Both the position numbers and the translations under genes were made by a program. The notes beneath the pieces are model-generated. The model saw only the letters and a program-made list of their open reading frames with translations, was not told the origin of the DNA and did no database searches. Positions 28,013 through 37,421 of a DNA stretch of 64,000 nucleotides are shown in pieces (within the stretch, counting starts at the first letter, position 1; each line of letters starts with the position of its first letter). Source of the DNA: an uncultured Bacteroidota bacterium. GTDB taxonomy: Bacteria > Bacteroidota > Bacteroidia > Flavobacteriales > Flavobacteriaceae. Location of the stretch: NCBI GenBank assembly GCA_902622595.1, contig CACNQM010000004.1:124001-188000 (forward strand), given 5' to 3'.

Positions 28013-29164
28013 ATGAAGAAAAAAATGAAGTTTAATACAAGGGCTATACATGGTGGTCAAATAATTGATCCTGCATATGGATCTGTTATGACTCCAATAT
28101 ATCAAACGTCAACTTATGCTCAGTCATCACCTGGTAAGCATAAAGGTTATGAGTACAGTAGAACCCATAATCCAACAAGAACAAATTTTGAAAGAGCTAT
28201 TGCTTCTATAGAAAATGCTGAGTATGGATTAGCATTCGCATCAGGTTTAGCAGCTATTGATGCTATTATTAAGACATTGAGTCCAGGAGATGAGATAATT
28301 TCCACAAATGATCTATATGGTGGTAGTTATAGGCTATTTAAGCAAATTTTTGAGAAGTATGAGTTAAAATTTCATTTTGTAAATATGGAAGACTTAACCT
28401 CTGTTGAGGAAATAATTAACTCAAATACAAAACTAATATGGGTTGAAACCCCAACAAATCCAATGATGAATGTAGTTGATATTAAATCAATGTCATTTTT
28501 AGCCAAAAAAAATAATATTCTTTTGTGTGTTGATAATACTTTTGCAACTCCATATATACAGAGACCTTTAGATTTGGGAGCTGATATTGTAATGCATTCT
28601 GCAACAAAATATATTGCCGGTCATAGCGATGTTGTGATTGGAGCAGTGGTATTAAATGATGAAATTCTTTATAAAAAATTATCCTTTATTCAAAATGCAT
28701 CTGGGGCTACTCCTGGTCCAATGGACTGTTTTCTTACTTTAAGAGGAATAAAGACTCTTCATTTAAGGATGCAAAGACACACTGAAAACGCTGAAAAAAT
28801 AGCAATGTTTTTAAAAGAGCATACAAAAATCGCAGATGTATTTTGGGCAGGATTTAAAGATCATAAAAATTATAATATTGCAAAAAATCAGATGAATGGT
28901 TTTGGAGGAATGGTTTCTTTTATTCCTGTTGACAATAAATTTGAAACGTCCAAAAAAATAGCTGAAAATCTGGAATTGTTTACACTTGCTGAATCTCTTG
29001 GTGGAGTAGAGAGCTTATGCTGTCATCCAGCTAGTATGACACATGCATCAATACCTCCAGAAGAAAGAAAAAAATCTGGATTAGTAGAGTCTCTACTTAG
29101 ACTGAGTGTTGGAATAGAAGATGTTGACGATTTAATTGATGATTTAAACAATGCTATAGGATAA
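28013..29164 (+). CDS. Cys/Met metabolism PLP enzyme (cystathionine gamma-synthase/lyase type)
   Basis: PLP-dependent trans-sulfuration enzyme. Family motifs: PIYQTSTYAQSSPGKHKGYE, YSRTHNPTRTNFE, FASGLAAIDA, and the PLP lysine in HSATKYIAGHSDVVIG. The C-terminus SLGGVESLCCHPASMTHAS is typical. I start at ATG 28013 (383 residues, MKKKMKFNTRAIHGG); the alternative ATG at 28025 gives MKFNTR. Upstream in-frame codons overlap the divergent transporter and the promoter box and are not used. Sequence cannot separate gamma-synthase from gamma-lyase activity. The LpxH-like gene follows after five bases. Confidence 0.88.
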   Translation: MKKKMKFNTRAIHGGQIIDPAYGSVMTPIYQTSTYAQSSPGKHKGYEYSRTHNPTRTNFERAIASIENAEYGLAFASGLAAIDAIIKTLSPGDEIISTNDLYGGSYRLFKQIFEKYELKFHFVNMEDLTSVEEIINSNTKLIWVETPTNPMMNVVDIKSMSFLAKKNNILLCVDNTFATPYIQRPLDLGADIVMHSATKYIAGHSDVVIGAVVLNDEILYKKLSFIQNASGATPGPMDCFLTLRGIKTLHLRMQRHTENAEKIAMFLKEHTKIADVFWAGFKDHKNYNIAKNQMNGFGGMVSFIPVDNKFETSKKIAENLELFTLAESLGGVESLCCHPASMTHASIPPEERKKSGLVESLLRLSVGIEDVDDLIDDLNNAIG

Positions 29165-29169
29165 TATTT

Positions 29170-29937
29170 ATGGAGATCCTAAAAGATAAAAAAATATATT
29201 TTAGTTCAGATAATCATCTTGGATTGGATTCATTAATTGAAAGCCATGATAGAGAAAAGATTTTTGTTAAATGGCTAGATTCAATTAAGCATGATGCTGA
29301 GATTATTTTTTTACTTGGTGATCTATTCGACTTTTGGTTTGAATATAAAGAGGCTGTTCCTAAAGGTTTTACTCGTTCTTTGGGTAAACTTGCTGAGTTA
29401 TCTGATATGGGAATAAAAATTTATTTTTTTGTAGGTAATCATGATTATTGGATGACTGACTATTTTCAAAAGGAGCTAAATATTAAGGTTTTCAAATCAC
29501 CAGAGCTTTTTATTTTTAATTCAAAATCTTTTTTTATTGGCCATGGTGATGGACTTGGGCCTGGAGACTATGGATATAAAAGAATGAAACTTATTCTATC
29601 AAATCCATTTTTTATATGGTTATTCAGATTAATTCATCCTGATCTTGGTATTAGACTTGGAAGGTATCTATCACAAAAGAATAAAGTTATTTCAGGATCT
29701 GAGGATGTTAATTTTAAAGGAGAGGATAAAGAATGGTTAATACAATATTGTTTAAAAAAATTATCAAAAGAACATATTGATTATTTTATTTTTGGTCATC
29801 GTCATTTGCCGATTGTTCATCAACTTAAAACAAAGTCTAAATATATTAATCTAGGTGATTGGATAACCCACTTTACATATGGAGTCTTTGACGGTAAAAC
29901 TTTTACATTAAGAAATTTTTTAAAAAAAAATGATTGA
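29170..29937 (+). CDS. LpxH-like UDP-2,3-diacylglucosamine diphosphatase
   Basis: Metallophosphoesterase predicted to hydrolyse UDP-2,3-diacylglucosamine in lipid A synthesis. The five metal-binding blocks are visible: SSDNHLG (residues 12-18), GDLFDFWFE, GNHDYWM, IGHGDGLGPGDYGYK, and FGHRHLPI. Its first block has DNH rather than the DxH spacing DLH, still compatible with metal binding. Length 255. It overlaps hflX by eight bases. Confidence 0.87.
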   Translation: MEILKDKKIYFSSDNHLGLDSLIESHDREKIFVKWLDSIKHDAEIIFLLGDLFDFWFEYKEAVPKGFTRSLGKLAELSDMGIKIYFFVGNHDYWMTDYFQKELNIKVFKSPELFIFNSKSFFIGHGDGLGPGDYGYKRMKLILSNPFFIWLFRLIHPDLGIRLGRYLSQKNKVISGSEDVNFKGEDKEWLIQYCLKKLSKEHIDYFIFGHRHLPIVHQLKTKSKYINLGDWITHFTYGVFDGKTFTLRNFLKKND

Positions 29938-31126
29938 ATCACAAAAATCAAATTTTGAGAGAACTGTTCTTGTAGGTGTGATTAATGATTCTCAAAATGA
30001 GGAAAAACTTAATGAATTTCTTGAGGAACTTGAATTTTTATCTGTTACAGCAGGAGGAAAAGTACTAAGAAAATTTAAGCAAAGAGTTAAAACACCAAAC
30101 CCAAAGACATTTATTGGTAAAGGAAAAATTGATGAAATTCAAAAATATATTAAAGAAAATGACGTCTCAATTGTTGTTTTTGATGATGAACTTTCACCAA
30201 CTCAACAATCAAATATTGAAAGACTTTTAAAGTGTAAGATATTAGATAGAACCGCACTTATTCTTGATATATTTGCTCAAAGAGCTAAGACCAGTTATGC
30301 CAAGACTCAAGTTGAATTAGCACAATATGAATATCTTCTCCCAAGACTTAAAGGTCTTTGGACTCACCTTGAAAGACAAAAAGGGGGTATTGGAATGAGA
30401 GGTCCTGGTGAAACTGAAATTGAGACTGATAGAAGGATAGTTAGAGATAAAATTTCTCTATTAAAAAAGAAAATTTTTACTATTGATAAGCAAATGAAAG
30501 TTCAAAGAGGTAATCGTGGGTCTCTGGTTAGGGTTGCTTTAGTTGGATATACTAATGTTGGAAAATCAACAATTATGAATATACTTTCAAAAAGTAAAGT
30601 TTTTGCCGAAGATAAGTTGTTTGCTACATTAGATACTACGGTTAGAAAAGTTGTAATAAATACATTGCCTTTCCTTCTTACTGACACAGTTGGATTTATA
30701 AGAAAGCTTCCAACTCAACTTATTGAATCATTCAAAAGCACCTTGGAGGAAGTAAAAGATGCAGATATACTTCTACATATTGTAGATATCTCTCACCCAA
30801 GCTTTGAGGATCATATATTATCTGTAAATAAGATTTTAAGTGAAATAAATTGTCACAATAAATATAACTTGATGATATTTAATAAAATTGATAATTATAA
30901 AAAAATTGATTTTAATGATTCTTCATCAAATAATGGCCACTTTTCCTTGTTGCAATGGAGAAATACTTGGATGAATAAAACAAATGGGAAGGCATTATTC
31001 ATTTCTGCAAAAAATAAAACTAACTTTGATAACTTTAGGAAAGAGATTTATGAAATAGTAAAAAATGTAGACATGAGTCATTATCCTAAAAATGATTATT
31101 TATACCCCGAATACTTTTCCAAGTGA
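29930..31126 (+). CDS. hflX: ribosome-associated GTPase HflX
   Basis: GTPase that rescues or splits ribosomes under stress. The N-terminal HflX domain carries NPKTFIGKGKIDEI; the glycine-rich linker GGIGMRGPGETEIETDRR leads to the G domain: G1 GYTNVGKST, G3 DTVGFIRKLP and G4 FNKID are all present. Length 398. Its start overlaps the lpxH-like gene, and nothing but AT-rich spacer lies between it and moxR (31127-31213). Confidence 0.95.
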   Translation: MIESQKSNFERTVLVGVINDSQNEEKLNEFLEELEFLSVTAGGKVLRKFKQRVKTPNPKTFIGKGKIDEIQKYIKENDVSIVVFDDELSPTQQSNIERLLKCKILDRTALILDIFAQRAKTSYAKTQVELAQYEYLLPRLKGLWTHLERQKGGIGMRGPGETEIETDRRIVRDKISLLKKKIFTIDKQMKVQRGNRGSLVRVALVGYTNVGKSTIMNILSKSKVFAEDKLFATLDTTVRKVVINTLPFLLTDTVGFIRKLPTQLIESFKSTLEEVKDADILLHIVDISHPSFEDHILSVNKILSEINCHNKYNLMIFNKIDNYKKIDFNDSSSNNGHFSLLQWRNTWMNKTNGKALFISAKNKTNFDNFRKEIYEIVKNVDMSHYPKNDYLYPEYFSK

Positions 31127-31213
31127 GTCCTTTGCTCATACCCAATTTAACCAATTATTAACAGGGATTTTAGTAATAAATTTTGAAATTTGAAATAATT
31201 AAATTCAGTATAT

Positions 31214-32218
31214 ATGAGTGATACAAAAAATAATGTAGATCTAAATAAAAATGATGAATTAATAAAAAAGGAAAGTGCTTTTGTCGATCTACTTTCAATG
31301 GAAATAAATAAAAAAATCATTGGTCAGAAAAAAATGATCGAAAGACTGCTCATAGGGCTTCTAGGCAAAGGGCATATTTTACTTGAGGGAGTGCCTGGAT
31401 TAGCAAAAACTTTAGCCATAAATAGTCTAAGTAGTGCAGTTAAAGGATCTTTTAGTAGAATTCAATTCACACCTGATTTACTTCCAGCGGATGTTATTGG
31501 GACTATGATATATAATATGAAGGCAGGTAATTTCTCAATTAAGCAGGGGCCAGTTTTTGCAAACTTTGTTTTAGCTGATGAAATTAACCGTGCTCCCGCA
31601 AAAGTTCAGTCTGCTTTACTTGAGGCTATGCAAGAGAAGCAAGTAACCATAGGTGATAAAACATTTAAGTTAACTGACCCGTTTTTGGTAATGGCAACTC
31701 AAAACCCAGTTGAGCAAGAAGGCACTTACCCTCTTCCTGAAGCTCAAGTGGATAGGTTTATGTTAAAGGTTGTAGTTGATTACCCAGAATTAGAGGAGGA
31801 GCAAAAAATTATAAATATGAATCTTTCATCGTCTCAGGATAAAATTAAACCAGTTGTCACTACCACTCAAATTACTAAGGCTCAAGCAGTAATCAATGAT
31901 GTTTACATGGATGAGAAGATTGAAAAGTATATTTTAGACCTAATATTTTGTACAAGATTCCCTGAGAAATATGGTTTGAAAAATTTATCTCCACTTATTT
32001 CTTTTGGAGCCTCTCCAAGAGGTAGTATTAATTTGGCTCTTGCTTCAAAATGTTATGCCTTTATTAAGCATAGAGGATTTGTTATCCCTGAAGATGTAAG
32101 GGAAGTTATTACGGATGTGTTAAGGCATAGAATAGGTTTAACATATGAGGCTGAAGCTGAGAATGTAACTTCTGAGGATGTCATAAAGCAAATTATAAAC
32201 ACTGTTGAAGTACCATAA
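31214..32218 (+). CDS. MoxR-family AAA+ ATPase of the Bat operon
   Basis: AAA+ chaperone-like ATPase that acts with von Willebrand factor A (VWA) proteins. Walker A is GVPGLAKT (residues about 59-66), Walker B/sensor VLADEINRAPAKVQSALLEA, sensor 1 VMATQNP, and arginine finger region GTYPLPEAQVDRF. Length 334. First gene of an eight-gene block moxR-DUF58-unknown-batA-batB-batC-batD-batE with overlaps or gaps under five bases. The complex is thought to support envelope integrity and stress tolerance. Confidence 0.95.
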   Translation: MSDTKNNVDLNKNDELIKKESAFVDLLSMEINKKIIGQKKMIERLLIGLLGKGHILLEGVPGLAKTLAINSLSSAVKGSFSRIQFTPDLLPADVIGTMIYNMKAGNFSIKQGPVFANFVLADEINRAPAKVQSALLEAMQEKQVTIGDKTFKLTDPFLVMATQNPVEQEGTYPLPEAQVDRFMLKVVVDYPELEEEQKIINMNLSSSQDKIKPVVTTTQITKAQAVINDVYMDEKIEKYILDLIFCTRFPEKYGLKNLSPLISFGASPRGSINLALASKCYAFIKHRGFVIPEDVREVITDVLRHRIGLTYEAEAENVTSEDVIKQIINTVEVP

Positions 32219-32221
32219 TCA

Positions 32222-33088
32222 ATGGATTCTAAAGAATTACTTAAAAAAGTAAGACAAGTTGAAATAAAGAGTAGGAGGTTAAGTGATAATGTTTTTGGGG
32301 GAGAATACTTAAGCACCTTTAAGGGGAGAGGTATGACCTTTAGTGAGGTCCGTAAGTATGAGTTTGGCGATGATATAAGGTCAATTGATTGGAATGTTAC
32401 AGCAAGATATAACGAGCCGTTTATTAAAATTTTTGAGGAAGAAAGAGAACTTACATTAATGTTACTAATAGATGTTAGTGGATCAAAAAACTTTGCTACA
32501 AGAAATAAACTTAAAAAGGATATAGTAACAGAAATAGCTGCTACACTAGCATTTTCTGCATTAAAAAATAATGATAAGGTAGGTGCAATTTTATTTACTG
32601 ATAATATTGAATTATTTATCCCCCCAAATAAAGGGAAAAAACATATTTTGAGGATTATTCGTGAGCTTCTCGAGTTCAAACCTAAGAGTGCAAAAACAAG
32701 CATCGACTCATCACTTAGGTTCTTGTTAAGTATAATTCAAAAAAAAGCCATTGTCTTTGTTTTATCAGATTTTATTGATGATAACTATGATAAGTCATTA
32801 AAGCTTGCAGCTAAAAAATATGATTTAACTGGCATAAGAATTTTTGATCAAATGGAAACTATAATTCCTAAGCTGGGTTTTGTGCCAATGATTGATGCTG
32901 AAACAAACGAATTAGTGTGGGTTGATACTCTATCAAAACAAATCAGAGAAAATTATTCTTCAAATTACAATTTGTCAATAAAGAAATTTGAAACTTTATT
33001 CAATAAAAATGGAGCTGGTGTGATAAATTGTAAGGTAGATGAAAGCTATGTTAAGAAACTTTTAGGCTATTTTAAACAAAGGGCATAA
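32222..33088 (+). CDS. DUF58 protein of the Bat operon
   Basis: 288-residue cytosolic protein with the DUF58 motif GDDIRSIDWNVTARYNEPFI (residues about 48-67) followed by a VWA-like segment with LLIDVSGSKNF, a partial MIDAS (D-x-S-x-S pattern, DVSGS). Always paired with MoxR ATPases in this phylum. It starts three bases after moxR and its stop overlaps the next start by one base. Confidence 0.93.
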   Translation: MDSKELLKKVRQVEIKSRRLSDNVFGGEYLSTFKGRGMTFSEVRKYEFGDDIRSIDWNVTARYNEPFIKIFEEERELTLMLLIDVSGSKNFATRNKLKKDIVTEIAATLAFSALKNNDKVGAILFTDNIELFIPPNKGKKHILRIIRELLEFKPKSAKTSIDSSLRFLLSIIQKKAIVFVLSDFIDDNYDKSLKLAAKKYDLTGIRIFDQMETIIPKLGFVPMIDAETNELVWVDTLSKQIRENYSSNYNLSIKKFETLFNKNGAGVINCKVDESYVKKLLGYFKQRA

Positions 33089-34659
33089 TGAGATATATCT
33101 TAATATTACTTTATTTTTTTTCTTTATCGTACGTCAATGCACAATCTGCAAATTTTGACCCTAATATTGTTATTAATAGTTCAATCGATACTACCAGCGT
33201 TAAAATTGGAGAAGAAATTATTTATACCATTGATGTAATATCAAAAAATAAATACAATATTCGTTTTGATGAAAAACCAAATTTTATTCCTTTCGAAATA
33301 CTAGATTCGCACCCTTATGATTCAATTATTGATTCCTCAAAAATTTCAAAAAAATACTCATTAATTAAGTTTGACCCTGGAGAATTCTGGATTCCGCCTC
33401 AAAAAGTATACTTCGATCAAAGTGTAAAATTTACAGACTCAATTTTAATTGTAGTAAATGATGTTGAAGTTGACACTCTTAAACAGAATCTATATGATAT
33501 TAAACCTATTATACCAGTAAAAAGAAATTATCAAAAAATATTATTAAGATTAATTTTCATAATCACATTATTAGTTATCGCTTACTTATTATACAGACAT
33601 TACATTTTAAAGAATAATGATAATTCAAACGATGTTACGAAATCTTTATATGAAATAGCATATGAAAAATTAGAAAATCTCAATTCACTTAACCCTAATT
33701 CACAAATTGAGTTTAAAGAATATTATACAATCTTAGTGGATATATTTAGAGAATATCTTGAATCTCAAGTAAAAATTCCAGCTATGGAAAGTACATCAAA
33801 AGAATTGATTGTCAGGATTAATATGTTAAAGGATAGTGGGAACTATAATTTTGAAAAGAAGCAGATTGATAAGCTTGAAGAATTATTCACAAAATCAGAT
33901 TTAATAAAATTTGCTAAATCACTACCAACTAAAAGTGATATAAATCTTGATTTAATTACTATCAGAAATTTTATTACTTCAACTGAAAAAATATATAATG
34001 AGAAGTATGAAAAAATTCAAGAGCCTGAGGTTGAGGATCAAAATATTAATATCTTAGAATACATAAAAAACTTTCTAAAATACTCACTGGTTGCAATTAC
34101 AACTATCCTAATTTTATGTGTTTTAATTTTTGGATATTATCCAGTTAGAGATACTATACTACTCAACCCAACAAAGAAATTACTTGATAAGGAATGGTTC
34201 ACTAGTCAATATGGCTCTCCTCCAATTGAATTAAGCACTCCATTAATTCTTGAAAGAGTTATTGACAGCATTGATTTAAACAAATTTCAGATGGGCACAT
34301 TCGAGGATAATTTTTATTTGTCCTTGGATTTTAAGGATGTTGTTCAAAATGAGAATTCAGTAAATTTAGATTTAATAAAAAATGGACTTATTAATGAGTT
34401 CCAGGTTTTAGGTTCTAAAAATATCTTAGTAAAAGATGACCAATTTACTGTTAAATCAGGAGATACAGCACTAAGGTTATATGGTAGTCTTGACATTGAG
34501 TTTAATAATGATCTTTATAGGTCAAATTTTACCTCAATAATTTTGCCCTATGACAAGAAGACTATAAAACTTATAATTGTATACAGGGATGAAGATAGAT
34601 ATGCTAATGATATTGAGTCAAGAATTCTTGAGAGTTTTGACATAATTAATGAATTGTGA
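33088..34659 (+). CDS. unknown Bat-operon membrane protein (third gene)
   Basis: 523-residue protein with signal peptide MRYILILLYFFSLSYVNA, an extracytoplasmic beta-rich region (about 20-148) resembling the N-terminal domain of BatD-type proteins, a helix at about 150-170, a mostly helical cytoplasmic section with Leu/Glu-rich segments, a second helix at about 330-350 and a C-terminal extracytoplasmic domain. No catalytic motif seen. Its position between DUF58 and batA is conserved in relatives, so it is a likely structural part of the Bat complex, but I cannot assign a function. Confidence 0.8.
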   Translation: MRYILILLYFFSLSYVNAQSANFDPNIVINSSIDTTSVKIGEEIIYTIDVISKNKYNIRFDEKPNFIPFEILDSHPYDSIIDSSKISKKYSLIKFDPGEFWIPPQKVYFDQSVKFTDSILIVVNDVEVDTLKQNLYDIKPIIPVKRNYQKILLRLIFIITLLVIAYLLYRHYILKNNDNSNDVTKSLYEIAYEKLENLNSLNPNSQIEFKEYYTILVDIFREYLESQVKIPAMESTSKELIVRINMLKDSGNYNFEKKQIDKLEELFTKSDLIKFAKSLPTKSDINLDLITIRNFITSTEKIYNEKYEKIQEPEVEDQNINILEYIKNFLKYSLVAITTILILCVLIFGYYPVRDTILLNPTKKLLDKEWFTSQYGSPPIELSTPLILERVIDSIDLNKFQMGTFEDNFYLSLDFKDVVQNENSVNLDLIKNGLINEFQVLGSKNILVKDDQFTVKSGDTALRLYGSLDIEFNNDLYRSNFTSIILPYDKKTIKLIIVYRDEDRYANDIESRILESFDIINEL

Positions 34660-35663
34660 TGTTTAAAGATTTATATTTTGCTGATCCAGAGTATCTACTA
34701 ATTGCTATTATAATCCCAGTAGCAATATTATTTTGGTATAGATTTGGTAAGTTGACGCAAGCAACATTGAGACAATCATCTTTGTCTTTATTAAAGCTAA
34801 ATAAATCATTTATATCAAGGATAAGACCACTTTTGAATGTAATGAGAATTATAGTGATCCTTCTCTTAATCCTTGCAATATCAAGGCCCCAATCTAAGTC
34901 AACATCCAAAAGAATAAAATCATCTAGAGGAATAGATATCGTGATGGTTATCGATATTTCATCTAGCATGTTATCAAAAGATCTTAAACCAGATAGATTA
35001 TCTGCTTTAAAAAATGTAGCTTCTAATTTCATTGATGATAGACCAAATGATAGAATAGGATTAGTTGTTTATGCTGCAGAAAGTTATACAAAGACACCTG
35101 TTACTACTGATAAATTAATTTTGAAACAATCGTTATCAGAAATCAATTATGAGCCTCTACTTGAGGATGGAACAGCAATTGGTATGGGACTTTCCACTGC
35201 TGTTAACAGGCTTAAAGAAAGCACAGCTAAAAGTAAGGTGATTATCCTACTTACTGATGGGGTTAATAATTCCGGTTTTATTGATCCACAAATTGCTGCT
35301 GAGCTAGCCTCTGAATATGAGATTAAGACCTATACTATAGGTCTAGGAACAAATGGTAGAGCGCTTGCTCCAGTCTCTATATTACCTAATGGGGATTTCC
35401 AATTTAGTTTGACAAAAGTTGAAATTGACGAAGACCTCTTGAGATTTATTTCTGAAAAAACATCAGGTAGATATTTTAGAGCAACAGATAACCTAGAACT
35501 TCAAAATATTTATGATGAGATAAATAAATTAGAGAAAACAGAAATTACCGAAACTATATTCACTAATATTTCAGAAAAATACAGACCACTGGTTTTAATA
35601 GCTTTTATGTTATATGCTATAGAAATATTTTCAAGAAAATCAATATTTAAAAGTTTTATATAA
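34659..35663 (+). CDS. batA: BatA-like VWA-domain membrane protein
   Basis: Membrane-anchored VWA protein. Hydrophobic helices at about residues 11-27 and 58-75 precede the VWA domain, which has a complete MIDAS: DISSS at 99-103, a Thr-containing loop (EDGTAIG), and LLTDGVNNSG. A C-terminal helix lies near 308-325. Start: ATG at 34659, forming TGATG with the preceding stop; a GTG one codon earlier is possible. Followed directly by batB with a one-base overlap. Confidence 0.92.
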   Translation: MFKDLYFADPEYLLIAIIIPVAILFWYRFGKLTQATLRQSSLSLLKLNKSFISRIRPLLNVMRIIVILLLILAISRPQSKSTSKRIKSSRGIDIVMVIDISSSMLSKDLKPDRLSALKNVASNFIDDRPNDRIGLVVYAAESYTKTPVTTDKLILKQSLSEINYEPLLEDGTAIGMGLSTAVNRLKESTAKSKVIILLTDGVNNSGFIDPQIAAELASEYEIKTYTIGLGTNGRALAPVSILPNGDFQFSLTKVEIDEDLLRFISEKTSGRYFRATDNLELQNIYDEINKLEKTEITETIFTNISEKYRPLVLIAFMLYAIEIFSRKSIFKSFI

Positions 35664-36703
35664 TGTATCAATTTGACAATCCAAATTTTCTATATCTGAC
35701 GTTAATAATTCCTTTCTTAATGTTGATTAACTTTTTATACATGTCCTGGAGAAAAAAAATTCAAGACTCATACTCAGATTCAAAATTATTAGAAATTATA
35801 AGTCCAAACCGATCAAATTTTAAACTTAATTTAAAATTGATTTTGGAGTGTCTAGCAATATTATTATTATCAATAGGCCTAGCAAATCCAAAAATTGGAA
35901 CTGAATTAAATTCTATTAATAGAGAAGGGGTAGATATAGTTTTCGCTATAGATGTCTCAAAAAGTATGCTTGCAGAAGATGTAGCGCCTAATAGACTTTT
36001 AAGGTCTAAAAGAATAATCTCTGAGATAATAAATTCATTAAATTCTGATAGAGTGGGAATAGTTGCATATGCTGCTCAAGCAATTCCTCAAGTTCCCTTA
36101 ACTACAGATTTTGCATCTGTAAAAAATTTCTTGCAAATTATTGATACTGACATGCTATCATCTCAAGGCACATCCATTGATTCTGCTTTAAATCTGGCTG
36201 CAAACTTTTTTGATCAAAATTCAGAAACAAATAGAGTGCTTATCTTACTCTCGGATGGTGAGGATCATGATGATATTCCTGAGAGCTTAATTAATTTAAT
36301 AATTGAAAATAATATAAATCTTATATCAATTGGAGTTGGACAAGATAATGGCTCAACAATTCCTATAAAAGTTAACGGTAGAATTGATTCATATAAAAAA
36401 GACAGTAATGGTGAAGTTGTAATTACTAAAAGAAATAGTGAAATTTTAAATAAAATTGCTAATTCATCTGGAGGAGAATATATTGATGGAAATATTACTG
36501 AAGAAGCACTAGAAAATGTCAAAGTTAAGCTTGATAAAATAGATAAGTCAGAGTTTGAGACATCTCAATTTGTTGAGTACAAACAACAATTTCAAATTTT
36601 TATATTATTAGCCTTATTGTTTATAATTGTGGATATTTTTATATTTCAAACTAAAACAAAGTGGATTCAAAATCTAAATTTATTTAATGAAAATGAGGAA
36701 TAG
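35663..36703 (+). CDS. batB: BatB-like VWA-domain membrane protein
   Basis: Second VWA protein of the operon, 346 residues, same plan as BatA: helices near residues 11-27 and 58-75, MIDAS DVSKS at 97-101, conserved QGTSIDSAL and LLSDGEDHDD loops, C-terminal helix near 310-330. The Thr/Ser metal-coordinating residues are intact. It overlaps batC by 17 bases. Confidence 0.92.
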   Translation: MYQFDNPNFLYLTLIIPFLMLINFLYMSWRKKIQDSYSDSKLLEIISPNRSNFKLNLKLILECLAILLLSIGLANPKIGTELNSINREGVDIVFAIDVSKSMLAEDVAPNRLLRSKRIISEIINSLNSDRVGIVAYAAQAIPQVPLTTDFASVKNFLQIIDTDMLSSQGTSIDSALNLAANFFDQNSETNRVLILLSDGEDHDDIPESLINLIIENNINLISIGVGQDNGSTIPIKVNGRIDSYKKDSNGEVVITKRNSEILNKIANSSGGEYIDGNITEEALENVKVKLDKIDKSEFETSQFVEYKQQFQIFILLALLFIIVDIFIFQTKTKWIQNLNLFNENEE

Positions 36704-37421
36704 TCATGTTTTACATTTACTCTTTTTAACTTTTACAGTTTCACTTAACTGTCAGAGCGACCCAAATAATCTTGTATTTAATGGTAACAAAGAGTCAATA
36801 AAACAAAATTTTACTAAAGCAGAAGTTGAATATAGAAAGGCTATATCCAAAAGTGAGATTCAAAATAAAGCTTCACATAATCTTGGAAACCTCCTTTTTG
36901 AAAATAAAAATTACGATGAAGCAATACAAGAGTATTTTAAAACTCAAAAAAATTCTCAAATTGATCTTGAAAAGCATTCAGCTTTCCACAATCTTGGAAA
37001 TACGTACATGAAGAAAAAAGATTATGCTCAAGCTGTTGAAGCATATAAAAATGCTTTGAGAAATAATTCAGAAGATGACGAAACTAGATATAACTATGCA
37101 TTAGCAAAAAAATTCTTAGAGGGAGATAAACGACAAAACTCTCAAAATAGTGATGATTCTGAACAAGAGAAAAAAGATAAATCTGACGATCAAAAAGAAA
37201 ATCAAGATGAAGATCAAAATAGTGATCAGGATTCAGATTCAGAAAAGGATAAACCAAAAGATCAACAAGATAAAAATCAAGATGAAGGAGGAGGTCTGTC
37301 CAAACAACAAATGGAGAATTTGTTAGATGCAGTTAATAATATCGAGAAAGATTTAAATCAGAAGATAAAATCTGGTAAAAAGAAAGTTCAAACATCAAAA
37401 AAAGCTCAAAAAGATTGGTAA
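36687..37421 (+). CDS. batC: BatC-like TPR protein with acidic tail
   Basis: 244-residue exported protein with an N-terminal hydrophobic signal (the VSLNC stretch at about residues 18-22 is only a poor lipobox), then TPR repeats: two are clear, around AEVEYRKAISKSEIQNKASH and YAQAVEAYKNALRNNSED. Residues about 150-205 are a low-complexity D/E/Q/S/K stretch, very hydrophilic and probably disordered. An alternative ATG two codons in is possible. Overlaps batB at the start and batD at the end. Confidence 0.88.
   Translation: MKMRNSHVLHLLFLTFTVSLNCQSDPNNLVFNGNKESIKQNFTKAEVEYRKAISKSEIQNKASHNLGNLLFENKNYDEAIQEYFKTQKNSQIDLEKHSAFHNLGNTYMKKKDYAQAVEAYKNALRNNSEDDETRYNYALAKKFLEGDKRQNSQNSDDSEQEKKDKSDDQKENQDEDQNSDQDSDSEKDKPKDQQDKNQDEGGGLSKQQMENLLDAVNNIEKDLNQKIKSGKKKVQTSKKAQKDW

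Noticed and set aside
32053-32703. 216-codon minus-strand ORF across moxR and DUF58
   Set aside because: Lies fully on the opposite strand of two well-conserved genes; the Ser/Leu-rich translation is typical of a reverse shadow.
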